A stretch of DNA of 64,000 nt from Sandarakinorhabdus glacialis. GTDB lineage: Bacteria; Pseudomonadota; Alphaproteobacteria; Sphingomonadales; Sphingomonadaceae. Made by a program: the position numbers and the translations under genes. The notes under the pieces were generated by a model. The model saw only the letters and a list, made by a program, of their open reading frames with translations. It ran no database searches and had not been told where the DNA came from. The stretch is from NCBI RefSeq assembly GCF_014643455.1, contig NZ_BMJM01000002.1, positions 62,406-126,405 of the forward strand, given 5' to 3'. Below, one piece after another: positions 1-9,014 of this stretch; position 1 is the first letter of the stretch, and each line of letters begins with the position of its first letter.

Positions 1-1
1 G

Positions 2-565
2 CTGGCGCCGCACTGGCAGCAGGCAATTCCCGACGCGCTGTTCCTCGCGCCGAACGCACCGCAGAACAGCGGCAATGGCGGCGGTTATCAATGGTGGCCG
101 CTGCATGGCCTGTCGCCGCAGGCACTTGCGACTGGTGCCGTGCAGGCAGCGCCGGCGGTCGACGCCTTCATCGATCGGAAGCTGGCGCAATATGGCCTGA
201 CCGAGGCCGAGCTGGCGATCGTCGGGTTCAGCCAGGGCACCATGATGGCGCTGCACATCGCGCTGCGCCGCAAGGCCGCGGTTGCCGCCATCGTCGGTTA
301 TTCGGGAATGCTGATCGGCACTGCCGGGCTGGCGTCGCAGGATTATCCCAGGCCGCCGGTGCTGCTGGTCCATGGCTCGGCCGACCCCGTCGTGCCGGTG
401 TCGGCGCTGCACGCCGCCAAGGCCGATCTCCTCAAGCTGGGCATCGAGGCCGAGACGCATGTCAGCACGGGACTGGGCCATAGCGTCGATCCGATCGGGC
501 TTCGGCTCGGCGCCGATTTTATTGCCAAGGGTTTCAATCACGTCGTCGCGGCGGCGGAAAAATAG
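2..565 (+). CDS. Carboxylesterase/phospholipase-family alpha/beta hydrolase, 5' end outside window
   Basis: The reading frame is open from the window edge and ends with TAG at 563-565, so the start codon and first strands lie upstream. The visible 187 residues carry an alpha/beta-hydrolase core. The nucleophile elbow is GFSQG. A later VHGSADPVVP segment holds the acid residue, and GLGHSVD holds the catalytic His. This order and spacing fit the small carboxylesterase / phospholipase family, cytosolic enzymes that cleave ester or thioester bonds. The substrate cannot be read from the sequence. A dienelactone-hydrolase-like relative is the main alternative. Confidence 0.8.
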   Translation: MAPHWQQAIPDALFLAPNAPQNSGNGGGYQWWPLHGLSPQALATGAVQAAPAVDAFIDRKLAQYGLTEAELAIVGFSQGTMMALHIALRRKAAVAAIVGYSGMLIGTAGLASQDYPRPPVLLVHGSADPVVPVSALHAAKADLLKLGIEAETHVSTGLGHSVDPIGLRLGADFIAKGFNHVVAAAEK

Positions 566-654
566 TGCCGTCGCGCCGGGCGGGGTGATCGCAGGCGGTT
601 GGACTCGTCGCGGCTTCTGCTGCAGACGAGGGTTATCGAGCGGGCAAGGAAGAC

Positions 655-3076
655 ATGGTATCGCTGCCTCATAAAGCTTCGGATGGCCTCGAATTCCTGA
701 TCGATGGCGGTAGCGTCGGCGCGTCGATGCGGGCGCATGACTGGTCGGGTACGGCGCTCGGCCATCCGCGCAACTGGCCGCAATCTTTGAAAACGGCCGT
801 CGGCCTCATGCTCGCCAACGGCCATGCCATGTGCCTGGTCTGGGGTCCCGAATCGACCGTCCTCTATAGCGACACTTACATACACGTGCTCGTGCCCGGC
901 ATCCGGCGGCGCTAGGCGCGCCGATTGCCGATGTCTGGTCCGGTGTCTGGCCCGACATCGCGCCGCTCGTCGACCGGGCCCTGGCGGGCGAAACCGTCAA
1001 GCTCGACGACCTGCACCTGGTGATGACGCGCAATAGCTATCCCGAGGACACCTGGTGGTCGTTCTCGTACAGCCCGCTGCGCGACGAAAGCGGCGCCATC
1101 GCCGGCATGATCGACATCTGCATCGATACGACCGCCAAGATGGTTGCCGAGCGGCGCGAGCAGGAGGAACGCGAGCGCCAGCACATCCTGTTCCAGCAAA
1201 TGCCGGGCTTCGTCGCGGTTCTCCATGGCTCGCGGCATGTCTTCGACTATGTCAACAAGGCCTATGTCGAGCTGACCGGACCGCGAAATTTCCTTGGGCG
1301 CAGCGTGCGCGAGGTTTTCCGGAGCTCGAAGGGCAGGGCTTCAACGAGAGGCTCGACGCGGTCTATGCCACCGGCAGGACGCTGTCGCTCAAGGCGATAC
1401 CGGTCCGCCTCGGGGACGAGCCCGAGGACAGGTTTGTGGATTTGCTGTCCCAGCCGATCCGGCATGAAAAAGGCCATGTCAGCGGCATCTTCGTCGGGGG
1501 CCATGACGTCAGCGAGCATGTCCGCAGCGAAAAAGCCCGGATCTTTACAGAAGCCCGAGTCGATGCCCTCAACTCCGACATCGAGCGGCAGGTCGTCGAG
1601 CGCGCCGACGATCGCAACCTGGTGTGGAAGATCAGCCCCGACCTGATGGGCGTGCTGCGCGCCGATGGGCATTTCGAGACGACGAACCCCGCCTGGCACG
1701 CGGTCCTCGGCTGGACGGAAACCGAAGTCGTCTCGATGTCGATCTTCGAGATGCTGCACCCCGAGGATGCGCCACGCACGCGTGGTGGCTTCGAAGCGAT
1801 CCTGACCGGCGCGACGGTGACCCAATTCGAAAACCGCTATCGCTGCAAGGACGGCGGTTATCGTTTGCTGTCGTGGATCGGCGTGCCCGAGGCCGGCAAG
1901 ATCTATTGCATCGGCCGCGACATCACCGCGGAACGCGAGGCGGCGTCCAGGCTGGCGCTGGCCGAGGAGGCGCTGCGCCAGTCGCAAAAGCTCGAGGCGC
2001 TGGGCCAGCTGACCGGCGGTGTTGCCCATGATTTCAACGATCTGCTGATGCCGATCATGGGCCGCCTCGACATGTTGCTGCGGCGCGGCATCGGCGATGC
2101 GCGCGAGCGCCGGCTGATGGAGGGCGCGCTGCAATCCGCCGAGCGCGCGCGGACGCTGGTCCAGCGGCTGCTGGCCTTTGCCCGCCGCCAGCCGCTGCAG
2201 ACGATCAATGTCGATGTGCCGGCGTTGATCACCGGCATGGCCGACCTTATCGCAAGCACCACGGGGCCGCAGATCCGCGTCGTCGTCGACATCGCCGCGG
2301 ACGTGCCGGCGGCGCTCGCCCATGCGAACCAGCTCGAGATGGCGTTGCTCAACCTCAGCCTCAATGCTCGCGACGCCATGGCGGATGGCGGCACCTTGCG
2401 TATCACCGTTGGTGCCGACACCGTTGCGGAGGGGCACAGGACGCAGTTGCCCAGCGGAAATTATGTGCGCATCGGCGTGGCGGATACCGGCAGCGGCATG
2501 GATGCCGAGACGCTGGCACGCGCCGTCGAGCCATTTTATTCGACCAAGGGCATCGGCAAGGGCACCGGCCTCGGGCTGTCGATGGTCCATGGCCTGTTGT
2601 CGCAACTGGGCGGCGCGATGACGTTGTCGAGCGAGGCCGGGCAGGGCACCAATATCGAACTATGGTTGCCGACCGGCGCTGCGGATCATGCGCCGGTTGC
2701 GCCCGGCAACCGCCACACCGCGATCGCGCAGCGCTTCGGCCGCATCCTGCTGGTCGACGACGAGCCGCTGGTCCGCGCCAGCGCCGCCGAAATGCTGCTC
2801 GACATGGGCTATGAGGTCGTCGAGGCCGAGGCCGAGTCCGCCGAAGCCGGGCTGCAGCTTGTCGAGGACGGGCTGTCGTTCGTTGTCCTTGTCACCGATC
2901 ACCTGATGGCCGGCATGACCGATGTCGAGCTGGCGCGCCGGCTGCAGGAAAGCCTGCCGGATATCCGTGTGCTGATCGTGTCGGGATATGCCGAGGCTGA
3001 GGGCATCGCCGCCGACCTGCCGCGGTTGACCAAGCCGTTCCGCCAGGCCGAACTGGCGGCGATGTTGCTCGGCTGA
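655..3076 (+). pseudogene. Hybrid sensor histidine kinase (PAS-PAS-PAS-HisKA-HATPase-REC), two -1 frameshifts
   Basis: ATG 655 follows a GGAAG ribosome site. The frame runs from a first PAS-type domain to about 892, where one base seems missing: inserting a G into CTCGTGCCC restores a sequence reading ARHPAALGAP. The next frame carries the rest of that PAS and a second PAS. It breaks in a run of four T at 1315-1318, where a fifth T restores VREVFPELEGQGF. The last frame holds a third PAS, the H box (GGVAHDFND), HATPase motifs (NARDAM, DTGSGMD, GTGLGLS) and a C-terminal receiver with VTDHLM and LTKPF. Everything outside the two points is well preserved. It is either a very recent pseudogene or carries sequencing indels. 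A response regulator gene follows. Confidence 0.85.
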
Positions 3077-3104
3077 GCGCCGCAAAAAGGCCATCGGGAA
3101 CCAA

Positions 3105-3608
3105 TTGGGTCACCAGACGTTGCCGGTCGGACTTGATGATGACGCCCAGGGAAATCCGTTGACCGATCAGGAGCGCGTGTCGAGCGGGACAGCGGGCATC
3201 TCGGCTCTGGGCCTGGCCCAGCTACGCAAGCGCATCCTTGTCGTCGAGGACGAGGCGGTGATCGCGATGCTGATCGAGGACATGCTCGATGACCTGGGCA
3301 TCGTTTGTGTTGGTCCCGCCGGGTCGATCGCCGAGGCCCAGCGCCTGATCGCCACCGAAGTCTTCGACGCGGCGCTGCTCGATGTCCATCTGCACGGCAC
3401 CGATAGTTCGCCCGTCGCCGAGACCTTGACCAGGATTGGACTGCCGTTCGCCTTCGCCACGGGTCACATGCTGGTAGAAAAAGCCGACTTTCCGTCGGTT
3501 CCTGTCCTGCACAAGCCCTTCGACCTGGCCACCCTTGCCAAAGTTGTCGACGGCCTGCTGACGTTGCCAGGCGCTGCAGTGACCACGATCGATGGCGTGT
3601 CGGCCTGA
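3105..3608 (+). CDS. Single-domain response regulator (CheY-like receiver)
   Basis: The receiver domain begins near residue 43: the acidic pair is in VVEDEAVIA, the phospho-acceptor Asp in ALLDVHLHG, and the conserved Lys in VLHKPF. There is no output domain, so it would act by protein contact or in a phosphorelay. It lies 28 bases after the hybrid kinase, whose C-terminal receiver it resembles, so the kinase is the obvious partner. The start is uncertain: TTG 3105 gives 167 residues with about 40 before the receiver, and a later start would leave the domain intact. Confidence 0.8.
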   Translation: MGHQTLPVGLDDDAQGNPLTDQERVSSGTAGISALGLAQLRKRILVVEDEAVIAMLIEDMLDDLGIVCVGPAGSIAEAQRLIATEVFDAALLDVHLHGTDSSPVAETLTRIGLPFAFATGHMLVEKADFPSVPVLHKPFDLATLAKVVDGLLTLPGAAVTTIDGVSA

Positions 3609-3660
3609 TCGCTACGCCGCACTAACGAACTGCCGGCGAATCCAGGCCTGTCGATTGCAA

Positions 3661-3678
3661 TTGCGAATCGTTCGCGTT
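3661..3678. promoter_or_regulatory. Iron-type palindromic operator upstream of the PepSY operon
   Basis: The bases read TTGCGAATCGTTCGCGTT, an imperfect inverted repeat of TGCGAA and TTCGC(G/A) around three bases. They lie 55 bases before the ATG of the PepSY gene, in a 124-base gap. Nearly the same core (TGCGAANCGTTCGC) recurs at 7337-7351. The shape resembles alphaproteobacterial Fur-type boxes. That identity is an inference from form and from the ferric-reductase-like genes downstream. Confidence 0.5.
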
Positions 3679-3732
3679 ACTACGGGGAACGATCGTCAGC
3701 AGCGATCGCCTCTGGGGTAAAAAGCCGTTTCA

Positions 3733-4377
3733 ATGTCAGCCAAGACTGCCCCGACCGGCAAGCCTCGAATTCCCAAGAAAAACCTGTTGCTCAAGCAGTT
3801 GCACACCTGGCACTGGATGAGCTCGGCGGTCGCCATGATCGGGCTGCTGCTGTTCGCCATCACCGGCATTACGCTCAACCACGCCAGCGAGATCGAGGGC
3901 AAGCCGGTAGTGACGCCGGCAAGCGCAGTGATGCCGGCGTCGTTGCGGCGTCTTCTGGCACCCGCAGGCGGGGCGGATACGAAGAAAACCTTGCCGCCGG
4001 AAGTCGCCGACTGGCTGGCGAGCACGCTCGGGGAGAACGCCGCCGGGACTGCGGAATGGTCGGCGTCCGAGGTCTATTTGCCGCTGCCCCGGCCCGGCGG
4101 CGACGGCTGGATCGCCATCGACCGGACCAGCGGCGCCGTCACCAGCGAAACCACCAGCCGGGGTTGGATCTCCTACCTCAACGACCTCCACAAGGGCCGA
4201 AACACCGGCACGGCGTGGAAATGGTTCATCGACATTTTTGCCGTCGCCTGCGTCGTCTTTGCAGCGACCGGCTTTTTCCTCCTGCAGCTTCACTCGGGGC
4301 GGCGGCCGTCGACATGGCCGCTGGTTTTTGCCGGGCTCGCCATCCCGGTGATCATCGCCGTCATCTTCATCCACTAA
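3733..4377 (+). CDS. PepSY-associated transmembrane protein
   Basis: This 214-residue membrane protein opens with a basic segment and a helix containing HTWHWMSSAV and a hydrophobic run to about residue 55. That His-rich helix is typical of PepSY-TM proteins. A periplasmic part follows with a degenerate PepSY unit (GWIAIDRTSGAVTSET). DLHKGRNTG and two C-terminal helices close it. Members are thought to act in envelope redox, often as ferric-siderophore reductases or their partners. It is first of four tightly spaced genes with DUF2271, DUF4198 and ApbE proteins, behind an iron-type palindrome. A role in periplasmic flavin- or iron-linked electron transfer is inferred. Confidence 0.8.
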   Translation: MSAKTAPTGKPRIPKKNLLLKQLHTWHWMSSAVAMIGLLLFAITGITLNHASEIEGKPVVTPASAVMPASLRRLLAPAGGADTKKTLPPEVADWLASTLGENAAGTAEWSASEVYLPLPRPGGDGWIAIDRTSGAVTSETTSRGWISYLNDLHKGRNTGTAWKWFIDIFAVACVVFAATGFFLLQLHSGRRPSTWPLVFAGLAIPVIIAVIFIH

Positions 4378-4385
4378 GGACTGCC

Positions 4386-4907
4386 ATGCACTCCCGGAAC
4401 CGCCTGATCCTGTCGAGCAGCGTTGCGCTCGGCATCGCCGTGACTCCCGCCAGCGCCGAGACACTCGACCTCGGCATTGCCATCCCGCGGCTGACGGTGG
4501 CCGAATATCACCGCCCCTATGTAGCGATCTGGCTCGAGCAGCCCGGCGCGGCACCGCGCGCGCTGTCGGTTTGGTACGACCATGACATGAAGGACAACGA
4601 GGGCACCAAGTGGCTGGCCGATGTCCGGCAATTCTGGCGCGCCGCCGGCCGGTCGATGAAGTTCCCGTCCGACGGCGTCACCGGCGCCACCCGCGCACCC
4701 GGCGACCAGAAGATCAGCTTCACCGCCGGCACCGGCCCGATGCCGAAACTGGCGCCCGGCGAATACACCATCCTCGTTGAGGCGGCGCGCGAAGTCGGCG
4801 GCCGCGAGGTCGTCCGGTTGCCGTTCTCGTGGCCGCCCAAGCCCGGCATCGTCAGGGCCGCCGGGACCACCGAACTCGGTGCCGTCAGCCTCAGTATCAA
4901 GAAATAG
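4386..4907 (+). CDS. DUF2271 family periplasmic protein
   Basis: A signal peptide (MHSRNRLIL, hydrophobic run, TPASA cleavage) precedes about 150 residues of DUF2271 type. Recognisable parts are YVAIWLEQPG, YDHDMKDNEGTKWLADVRQFW and the DGVTGATRAPG stretch. The family is small, periplasmic, and usually encoded with PepSY-TM and ApbE proteins. No catalytic residues are established. It starts 8 bases after the PepSY gene and ends 10 bases before the DUF4198 gene, so co-expression is very likely. The product is 173 residues. Confidence 0.82.
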   Translation: MHSRNRLILSSSVALGIAVTPASAETLDLGIAIPRLTVAEYHRPYVAIWLEQPGAAPRALSVWYDHDMKDNEGTKWLADVRQFWRAAGRSMKFPSDGVTGATRAPGDQKISFTAGTGPMPKLAPGEYTILVEAAREVGGREVVRLPFSWPPKPGIVRAAGTTELGAVSLSIKK

Positions 4908-4917
4908 GAGTTCGAAC

Positions 4918-5811
4918 ATGACCAGCCGCATTTCGCATCGTCTCGCCCTGCTCGCCGCCGGCGCCCTCATGGTCGCCACGCCCGCGCTCGCCCATCGCCA
5001 GTGGATGCTGCCGTCGGCAACGATCCTGTCGGGCGACGACGCCTGGGTGACGGTCGACGCCGCCGTTTCGAATGACCTGTTCTATTTCGATCACCAGCCG
5101 ATGGGGACGACCGGCATCAGGGCGACTGCGCCCGATGGCAGCGAGACGAAAATCGAGAACGCCGCCACCGGCCGGTATCGCAGCACCTTCGACGTCCACC
5201 TGCTTCAGAAGGGCACCTACAGGATCGAGAATTCCTCAAACGGCGTGATGGGCAGTTACAAATTGGGCGGCGAGGAAAAGCGCCTGCCGCGCGGCACCAC
5301 TAGTGAAAACCTGAAGGATGCCATCCCCGCCGGCGCCACCGATGTCCGCACCAGCGAAGCCAGCAACCGCAACGAGATCTATGTCACCGTCGGCGCGCCG
5401 ACGACGACCGTGTTCAAGCCGAGCGGCAAGGGCATCGAGCTGGTCCCCGTCACCCATCCAAACGACCTCGTCGCCGGTGAAGCCGCGACCTTCCAGTTCC
5501 TGCTCGACGGCAAGCCCGCCGCCAATTTGGGCGTGACCGTCATCCCCGGCGGCAACCGCTATCGCGGCGTGCTCGGCCAGATGGACCTGAAGACCGATGC
5601 GCAGGGCAAGGTCAGCGTCACCTGGCCGTCGGCGGGCATGTACTGGGTCAACGCCAGTGTCGGCGGCGGCCGCGAGGGCGGACCTCCGGGTGGTCCAGGT
5701 GGTCCCGGAGCAGGTGCGGGTGCAGCACCACCAGCCGCGCGGCCGATGCCGACCGGCCCGCAGCCGCGCCGTGCCAACTATGTCACCACGCTCGAAGTCC
5801 TCGCTCCCTGA
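4918..5811 (+). CDS. DUF4198 family periplasmic protein
   Basis: ATG 4918 follows AGGAG at a normal distance. A signal peptide ends at ATPALA, and the mature protein starts with HRQWMLPS, the His/Trp start typical of DUF4198 proteins. These are predicted beta-rich periplasmic proteins often found near metal-uptake genes. Residues from about 245 form a Gly/Pro-rich low-complexity stretch (GGPPGGPGGPGAGAG) before the C-terminal LEVLAP strand. The product is 297 residues. A second DUF4198 protein is encoded at 9015-9830 in the nickel-type group, but the two are not close copies. Confidence 0.8.
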   Translation: MTSRISHRLALLAAGALMVATPALAHRQWMLPSATILSGDDAWVTVDAAVSNDLFYFDHQPMGTTGIRATAPDGSETKIENAATGRYRSTFDVHLLQKGTYRIENSSNGVMGSYKLGGEEKRLPRGTTSENLKDAIPAGATDVRTSEASNRNEIYVTVGAPTTTVFKPSGKGIELVPVTHPNDLVAGEAATFQFLLDGKPAANLGVTVIPGGNRYRGVLGQMDLKTDAQGKVSVTWPSAGMYWVNASVGGGREGGPPGGPGGPGAGAGAAPPAARPMPTGPQPRRANYVTTLEVLAP

Positions 5812-5816
5812 CGCCA

Positions 5817-6803
5817 GTGCCGGTCCGGGTCGCGATCCCCGTCCTGCTGTCGCCCGGGGCTTTGCGGCCCCGGGGGCAGGGGGACGAAATCATTGTCATG
5901 ACCGGGCGCACCATGGGCACGACCTGGACGGTGCGTGCCGTCCTGCCCGCCCGCGCCCCCGCCCCCACCGATGCCGCCGCCGTCCAGCGCCGCATCGAAG
6001 CGGTTCTTGCCGGCGTCGTTGCCGAGATGAGCAACTGGGAGCCCGGCTCGGACATCAGCCGGTTCAATCGCGAGCCCACTTGGACGTGGCACACGCTGCC
6101 CGTCGGCTTCATGGCCGTGCTTCGCGCGGGGCTCGATATCGCCGCCCGCAGCGGCGGTGCTTTCGACCCGGCCATCGGCAACATCGTCGATCATTGGGGT
6201 TTCGGTCCCGAAGGCCAAGCCGGCAGCGGCGCGATCGTCGCCGACGCCTGGCAAAGCATCGAGATCGATGGCGAGCGCGCCCGCCGCACCGCCGACGTCG
6301 CTCTCGATTTCTCCGGCATCGCCAAGGGTCATGGCGTCGATGCCGTTGCGGCCGCGCTGACTGCGCAGGGTATCGCCGACTTCCTGATCGAGGTTGGCGG
6401 CGAGCTTCGCGGTGAAGGCTTGAAGTCCGATGGCCAGCCGTGGTGGGTCGACCTCGAGGGCGTGCCTGGCCTTGCAGTTCCCCCCACCCGTGTTGCATTG
6501 TTCGGCCTGTCGATCGCGACGTCGGGCGACTATCGCCGCTTTCGCATGCGGTCGGGCCGGCGCGACAGCCACAGCATCGACCCGCGCACCGGCACGCCGA
6601 TCCGCAACGGCGTCGCGTCGGTCAGCGTGCTGCACCCCAGCGCCATGCTCGCCGATGCCTGGGCAACCGCGCTGACCGTGCTGGGGCAGGGCGAGGGCAT
6701 GGCGCTGGCGACGCGCGAGAACCTTGCCGCCGTGATGGTGACGCGCACCCCGGACGGTGCGACCGAAGCCCAGTCTCCGGCCTTCACCGCCATGCTCGGC
6801 TAG
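5817..6803 (+). CDS. apbE: FAD:protein FMN transferase (ApbE family)
   Basis: ApbE proteins attach FMN covalently to Thr/Ser residues of periplasmic flavoproteins, using FAD and Mg2+. The family motifs appear in order: MGTTW near residue 33, MSNWEPGSDISRFN, the FDPAIG segment, DFSGIAKGHGVD near 164, VEVGGELR-like IEVGGELRGEG, SIATSGDYRRF and HSIDPRTGTPI near 253. The GTG start at 5817 lies 5 bases after the previous stop. No convincing signal peptide or lipobox follows this start, although members usually act at the outer face of the membrane. A likely target is a flavoprotein working with the PepSY-TM protein of the same operon. Confidence 0.9.
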   Translation: MPVRVAIPVLLSPGALRPRGQGDEIIVMTGRTMGTTWTVRAVLPARAPAPTDAAAVQRRIEAVLAGVVAEMSNWEPGSDISRFNREPTWTWHTLPVGFMAVLRAGLDIAARSGGAFDPAIGNIVDHWGFGPEGQAGSGAIVADAWQSIEIDGERARRTADVALDFSGIAKGHGVDAVAAALTAQGIADFLIEVGGELRGEGLKSDGQPWWVDLEGVPGLAVPPTRVALFGLSIATSGDYRRFRMRSGRRDSHSIDPRTGTPIRNGVASVSVLHPSAMLADAWATALTVLGQGEGMALATRENLAAVMVTRTPDGATEAQSPAFTAMLG

Positions 6804-6806
6804 GCG

Positions 6807-7322
6807 CTACGGCCCGGTAAAACGGACTGGTCGCAGCGTGATCCCGGCGGCAATCAAATCCTCGCCGAGCCGTTCGGCACCATGCGCCAGCGCATCGACT
6901 GCACCAGGTCCCACCATTTCACCGAGCAGCGAATGGACAAAGGCGAAATCGCCGCGCGGCGCGCCGGCGATGATCGCCAGCATGCGGACCTCGTCGGGGC
7001 TGGGGCAGCAATGCGTCGGCGCGCCGACGGCAATCTGCCGGGTCGCGGCGTCGGCCAACAGCGTCAACCAGTCGCCGAGCGCCGCATAGGCCGTTGACGA
7101 CAACACGATCCCGGAGGGTTCAGAGCCGCTCTCGGCTGCCCGATGGCCGAACAGCCTGCCGGTCGGCGGGCCGCCCGTGCCGTGAATGACGATGTGCCGG
7201 ATCAGCGCCACCGTCAGCCGCTCGTCGGGCGCGAGCGCCTTGCAACTTGGCCCGGGGACCGGCGGCCGCGCGGCATTTGCGACACTATCGGCAGGCCGCG
7301 CCGGAGTGATTCTACTGTTCAT
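6807..7322 (-). CDS. Protein of unknown function, 171 residues
   Basis: The gene ends 3 bases from the convergent apbE stop and starts at the ATG complementary to 7320-7322. The protein is mixed helical, with no signal peptide or membrane span. Its most distinctive stretches are ALIRHIVIHGTGG, GAPTHCCPSPDEVRML (adjacent Cys residues) and DALAHGAERLGEDLIAAG. I do not recognise the family. It is divergent from the gene at 7411, and both flank iron-type palindromes at 7337-7386, so joint metal control is the best context clue. Confidence 0.6.
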   Translation of the reverse strand: MNSRITPARPADSVANAARPPVPGPSCKALAPDERLTVALIRHIVIHGTGGPPTGRLFGHRAAESGSEPSGIVLSSTAYAALGDWLTLLADAATRQIAVGAPTHCCPSPDEVRMLAIIAGAPRGDFAFVHSLLGEMVGPGAVDALAHGAERLGEDLIAAGITLRPVRFTGP

Positions 7323-7336
7323 CTGTCGTCCTTGTC

Positions 7337-7386
7337 TGCGAACCGTTCGCAATAATGACCCAAGACTATTGCGAGTCAATCGCAAT
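7337..7386. promoter_or_regulatory. Cluster of iron-type palindromes in a divergent promoter region
   Basis: Two perfect inverted repeats lie between the divergent genes. TGCGAA-CCG-TTCGCA is at 7337-7351 and ATTGCGA-GTCAA-TCGCAAT at 7368-7386. A TTCGCAATA half at 7347-7355 and the TATTGCGA half at 7367-7374 form a third, wider pair. The first site differs from the core at 3662-3675 at one base. Repeated TTGCGA half-sites suggest cooperative binding of a Fur-type regulator, which is an inference from shape. Confidence 0.55.
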
Positions 7387-7410
7387 TCTGCGACAAGCCT
7401 CCTGGCAATC

Positions 7411-7917
7411 ATGACGGGGATCGAAAATGCCAAAATCCGCCGGATCATCGATATGAACGCGTTCACCGCCATCGAAACGCATGTCGCCAGCCTTGGCATC
7501 GCCGAGCGCAGCCTGGTTCGCATGATGCGCTTCTGGGTGGCGCAGCGCCGGCGCGGCGAACATTTTCTGCCCGAATTTGTCGCCTTCGCCGAAGCCTGCC
7601 GCCTCGATGGCCATGCCGCGGTGGCGATCGACAGCATGCTCAGTCTGACCGAATCCTGCCTCGCGCGCGCGCTGATGGCCGGGGACGACGACGGCCAGCG
7701 TGTCGGTTTCGACGAGCACGCCGTATTGGCGCTGGTCGACCAGGGCCGCTTCGTCGGCGGCGCCCGCACGCCGCGCAATATTCCTCACGGCCTGCCGGGC
7801 GTCCTCGCCTGGGCGACGGTGGCGGTTCGCCGCGCCTTCAGCCAGGCCGGGCTCGACCTGATCGACGCCGATCGCCGAATCATGGCCTGCCCGTTCGGCG
7901 CCGCTACCGCCGGATAA
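7411..7917 (+). CDS. Protein of unknown function, about 168 residues
   Basis: The start is ATG 7411 or ATG 7453; neither has a strong ribosome site. The protein is helical, with SLVRMMRFWVAQRRRGEHF and a long middle section without membrane spans. It ends with RRIMACPFGAATAG. The family is not recognised. Its TAA at 7915-7917 touches the stop of the converging membrane gene with no gap. Iron-type palindromes sit directly upstream. Like its divergent neighbour it holds few Cys (one in EACRLDG, one in ESCLAR, one in MACPFG). Confidence 0.6.
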   Translation: MTGIENAKIRRIIDMNAFTAIETHVASLGIAERSLVRMMRFWVAQRRRGEHFLPEFVAFAEACRLDGHAAVAIDSMLSLTESCLARALMAGDDDGQRVGFDEHAVLALVDQGRFVGGARTPRNIPHGLPGVLAWATVAVRRAFSQAGLDLIDADRRIMACPFGAATAG

Positions 7918-8400
7918 TTACTCCATATGGTCGGGCGCATAGCCGGGGGTCGCCACCATCGGCAGCGCGGCGACAAGGATCGCCACGGCAATCAGCCAGC
8001 TCGCCAGCACCTTGATCGCCAACCCGCCGCGATGGGCGACGACCCAGCCGGCCGGGAAGGCCAGCAGCGCGATCGGCAAGGCGCGCAACAGGTCGCGGTC
8101 GCTGCCGGAAATTGCCGTCACCGCACCCGCCCAGATGCCGGTATTGGCAGCGAGCAGCATCGCCGGCACGAGCAGGCCGACCTCCCGGCGATGCACGGCC
8201 AGCGCGGCGACGACCACGCTCGCCCAGACGCCGGCGAAGATCGCTTCGTGCCACGCCGCCGGAAACGAGATGCGGCTAGCCACCGCCGCCGCGACCAGCA
8301 GCGCCAGCAACGCCGGCAGCCGCACCCGCACCGGCGCGAACGCCAGCGCAAAGGCCAATGCCGCGCACAGCAATGCCGGCGGCCAGAAGCCACCCCTCAC
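7918..8400 (-). CDS. Small polytopic membrane protein coupled to the HupE-type permease
   Basis: The GTG start overlaps the stop of the upstream permease gene (GTGA), a sign of translational coupling. The 160-residue protein is almost all hydrophobic, with about five or six predicted helices, for example ALLCAALAFALAFA, VWASVVVAALAV and SWLIAVAILVAAL. I do not recognise a named family. Position suggests an accessory subunit of the HupE/UreJ-type nickel/cobalt permease, or a second membrane component of the same uptake system. Confidence 0.65.
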   Translation of the reverse strand: MRGGFWPPALLCAALAFALAFAPVRVRLPALLALLVAAAVASRISFPAAWHEAIFAGVWASVVVAALAVHRREVGLLVPAMLLAANTGIWAGAVTAISGSDRDLLRALPIALLAFPAGWVVAHRGGLAIKVLASWLIAVAILVAALPMVATPGYAPDHME

Positions 8401-8939
8401 AGTGCTTGCCCCAGGAACCACAGTCCGCACGCGGCGATCAGCGCACCCGCGCCGCGGACGATGACCGTGCCGCCTGGGCGGTCCTTGACCATGCCGACCC
8501 CGATGCCGGCGACGTGGAGGAGCCCCGTCGCCAGCACGAACCCGAGGCTGTAGCCGATTGGATCGGCCGCCGAGGGCAACTCGGTGCCATGGGCATAGCC
8601 GTGGAAAATCGCGAACACCGCGACGATGGCGCAAGCCAGCCAGACCGGCGGCCGCACCGCCCCGGCAATCATCGCGCCGAGCACCAGCACCGAGAGCGCG
8701 ATGCCGAGTTCGACCGGCGGCAGCGGCACGCCGGCAATGCCCAGCGCGCCGCCGATCGCCATGACGGCGGGAAAGATCACCGGCAGCAGCACGATCAGCG
8801 GCCGCCCGAGGAACGCGCCCCACAGCCCCACCGCGACCATCGCCAGCATATGATCGAAGCCCGAGAACGGATGCGTGAACCCCGCCGCCAGCCCGCCGGG
8901 CAGGCCGGTGCCCGAATGCGCCGCCGCCGGTGATGCCAT
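8397..8939 (-). CDS. HupE/UreJ-family permease (nickel or cobalt uptake)
   Basis: The HupE/UreJ signature HPFSGFDHMLAM is followed by several hydrophobic helices, a second His motif FHGYAHGTELP, and PIGYSLGFVLATGLLHVAG. Family members are secondary nickel/cobalt transporters of the inner membrane. The ATG at 8939 leaves the signal-like stretch ASPAAAHS at the very N-terminus. A TTG at 8975 would add a longer hydrophobic leader (LYAPAVLSVLIM) and may be the true start. Neighbours (DUF4198 protein, NikR, TonB receptor) support a nickel role. Confidence 0.82.
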   Translation of the reverse strand: MASPAAAHSGTGLPGGLAAGFTHPFSGFDHMLAMVAVGLWGAFLGRPLIVLLPVIFPAVMAIGGALGIAGVPLPPVELGIALSVLVLGAMIAGAVRPPVWLACAIVAVFAIFHGYAHGTELPSAADPIGYSLGFVLATGLLHVAGIGVGMVKDRPGGTVIVRGAGALIAACGLWFLGQAL

Positions 8940-9014
8940 GATCAAAACCGAAAGCACCGCTGGCGCGTATAGCAATGCGGGCCACCTGCCGCGCCCGCTG
9001 CCGGGAGTTCGTGG

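Noticed and set aside
1262-2605. Minus-strand frame opposite the sensor kinase
   Set aside because: The kinase motifs on the plus strand are certain; the minus-strand product shows no family features.
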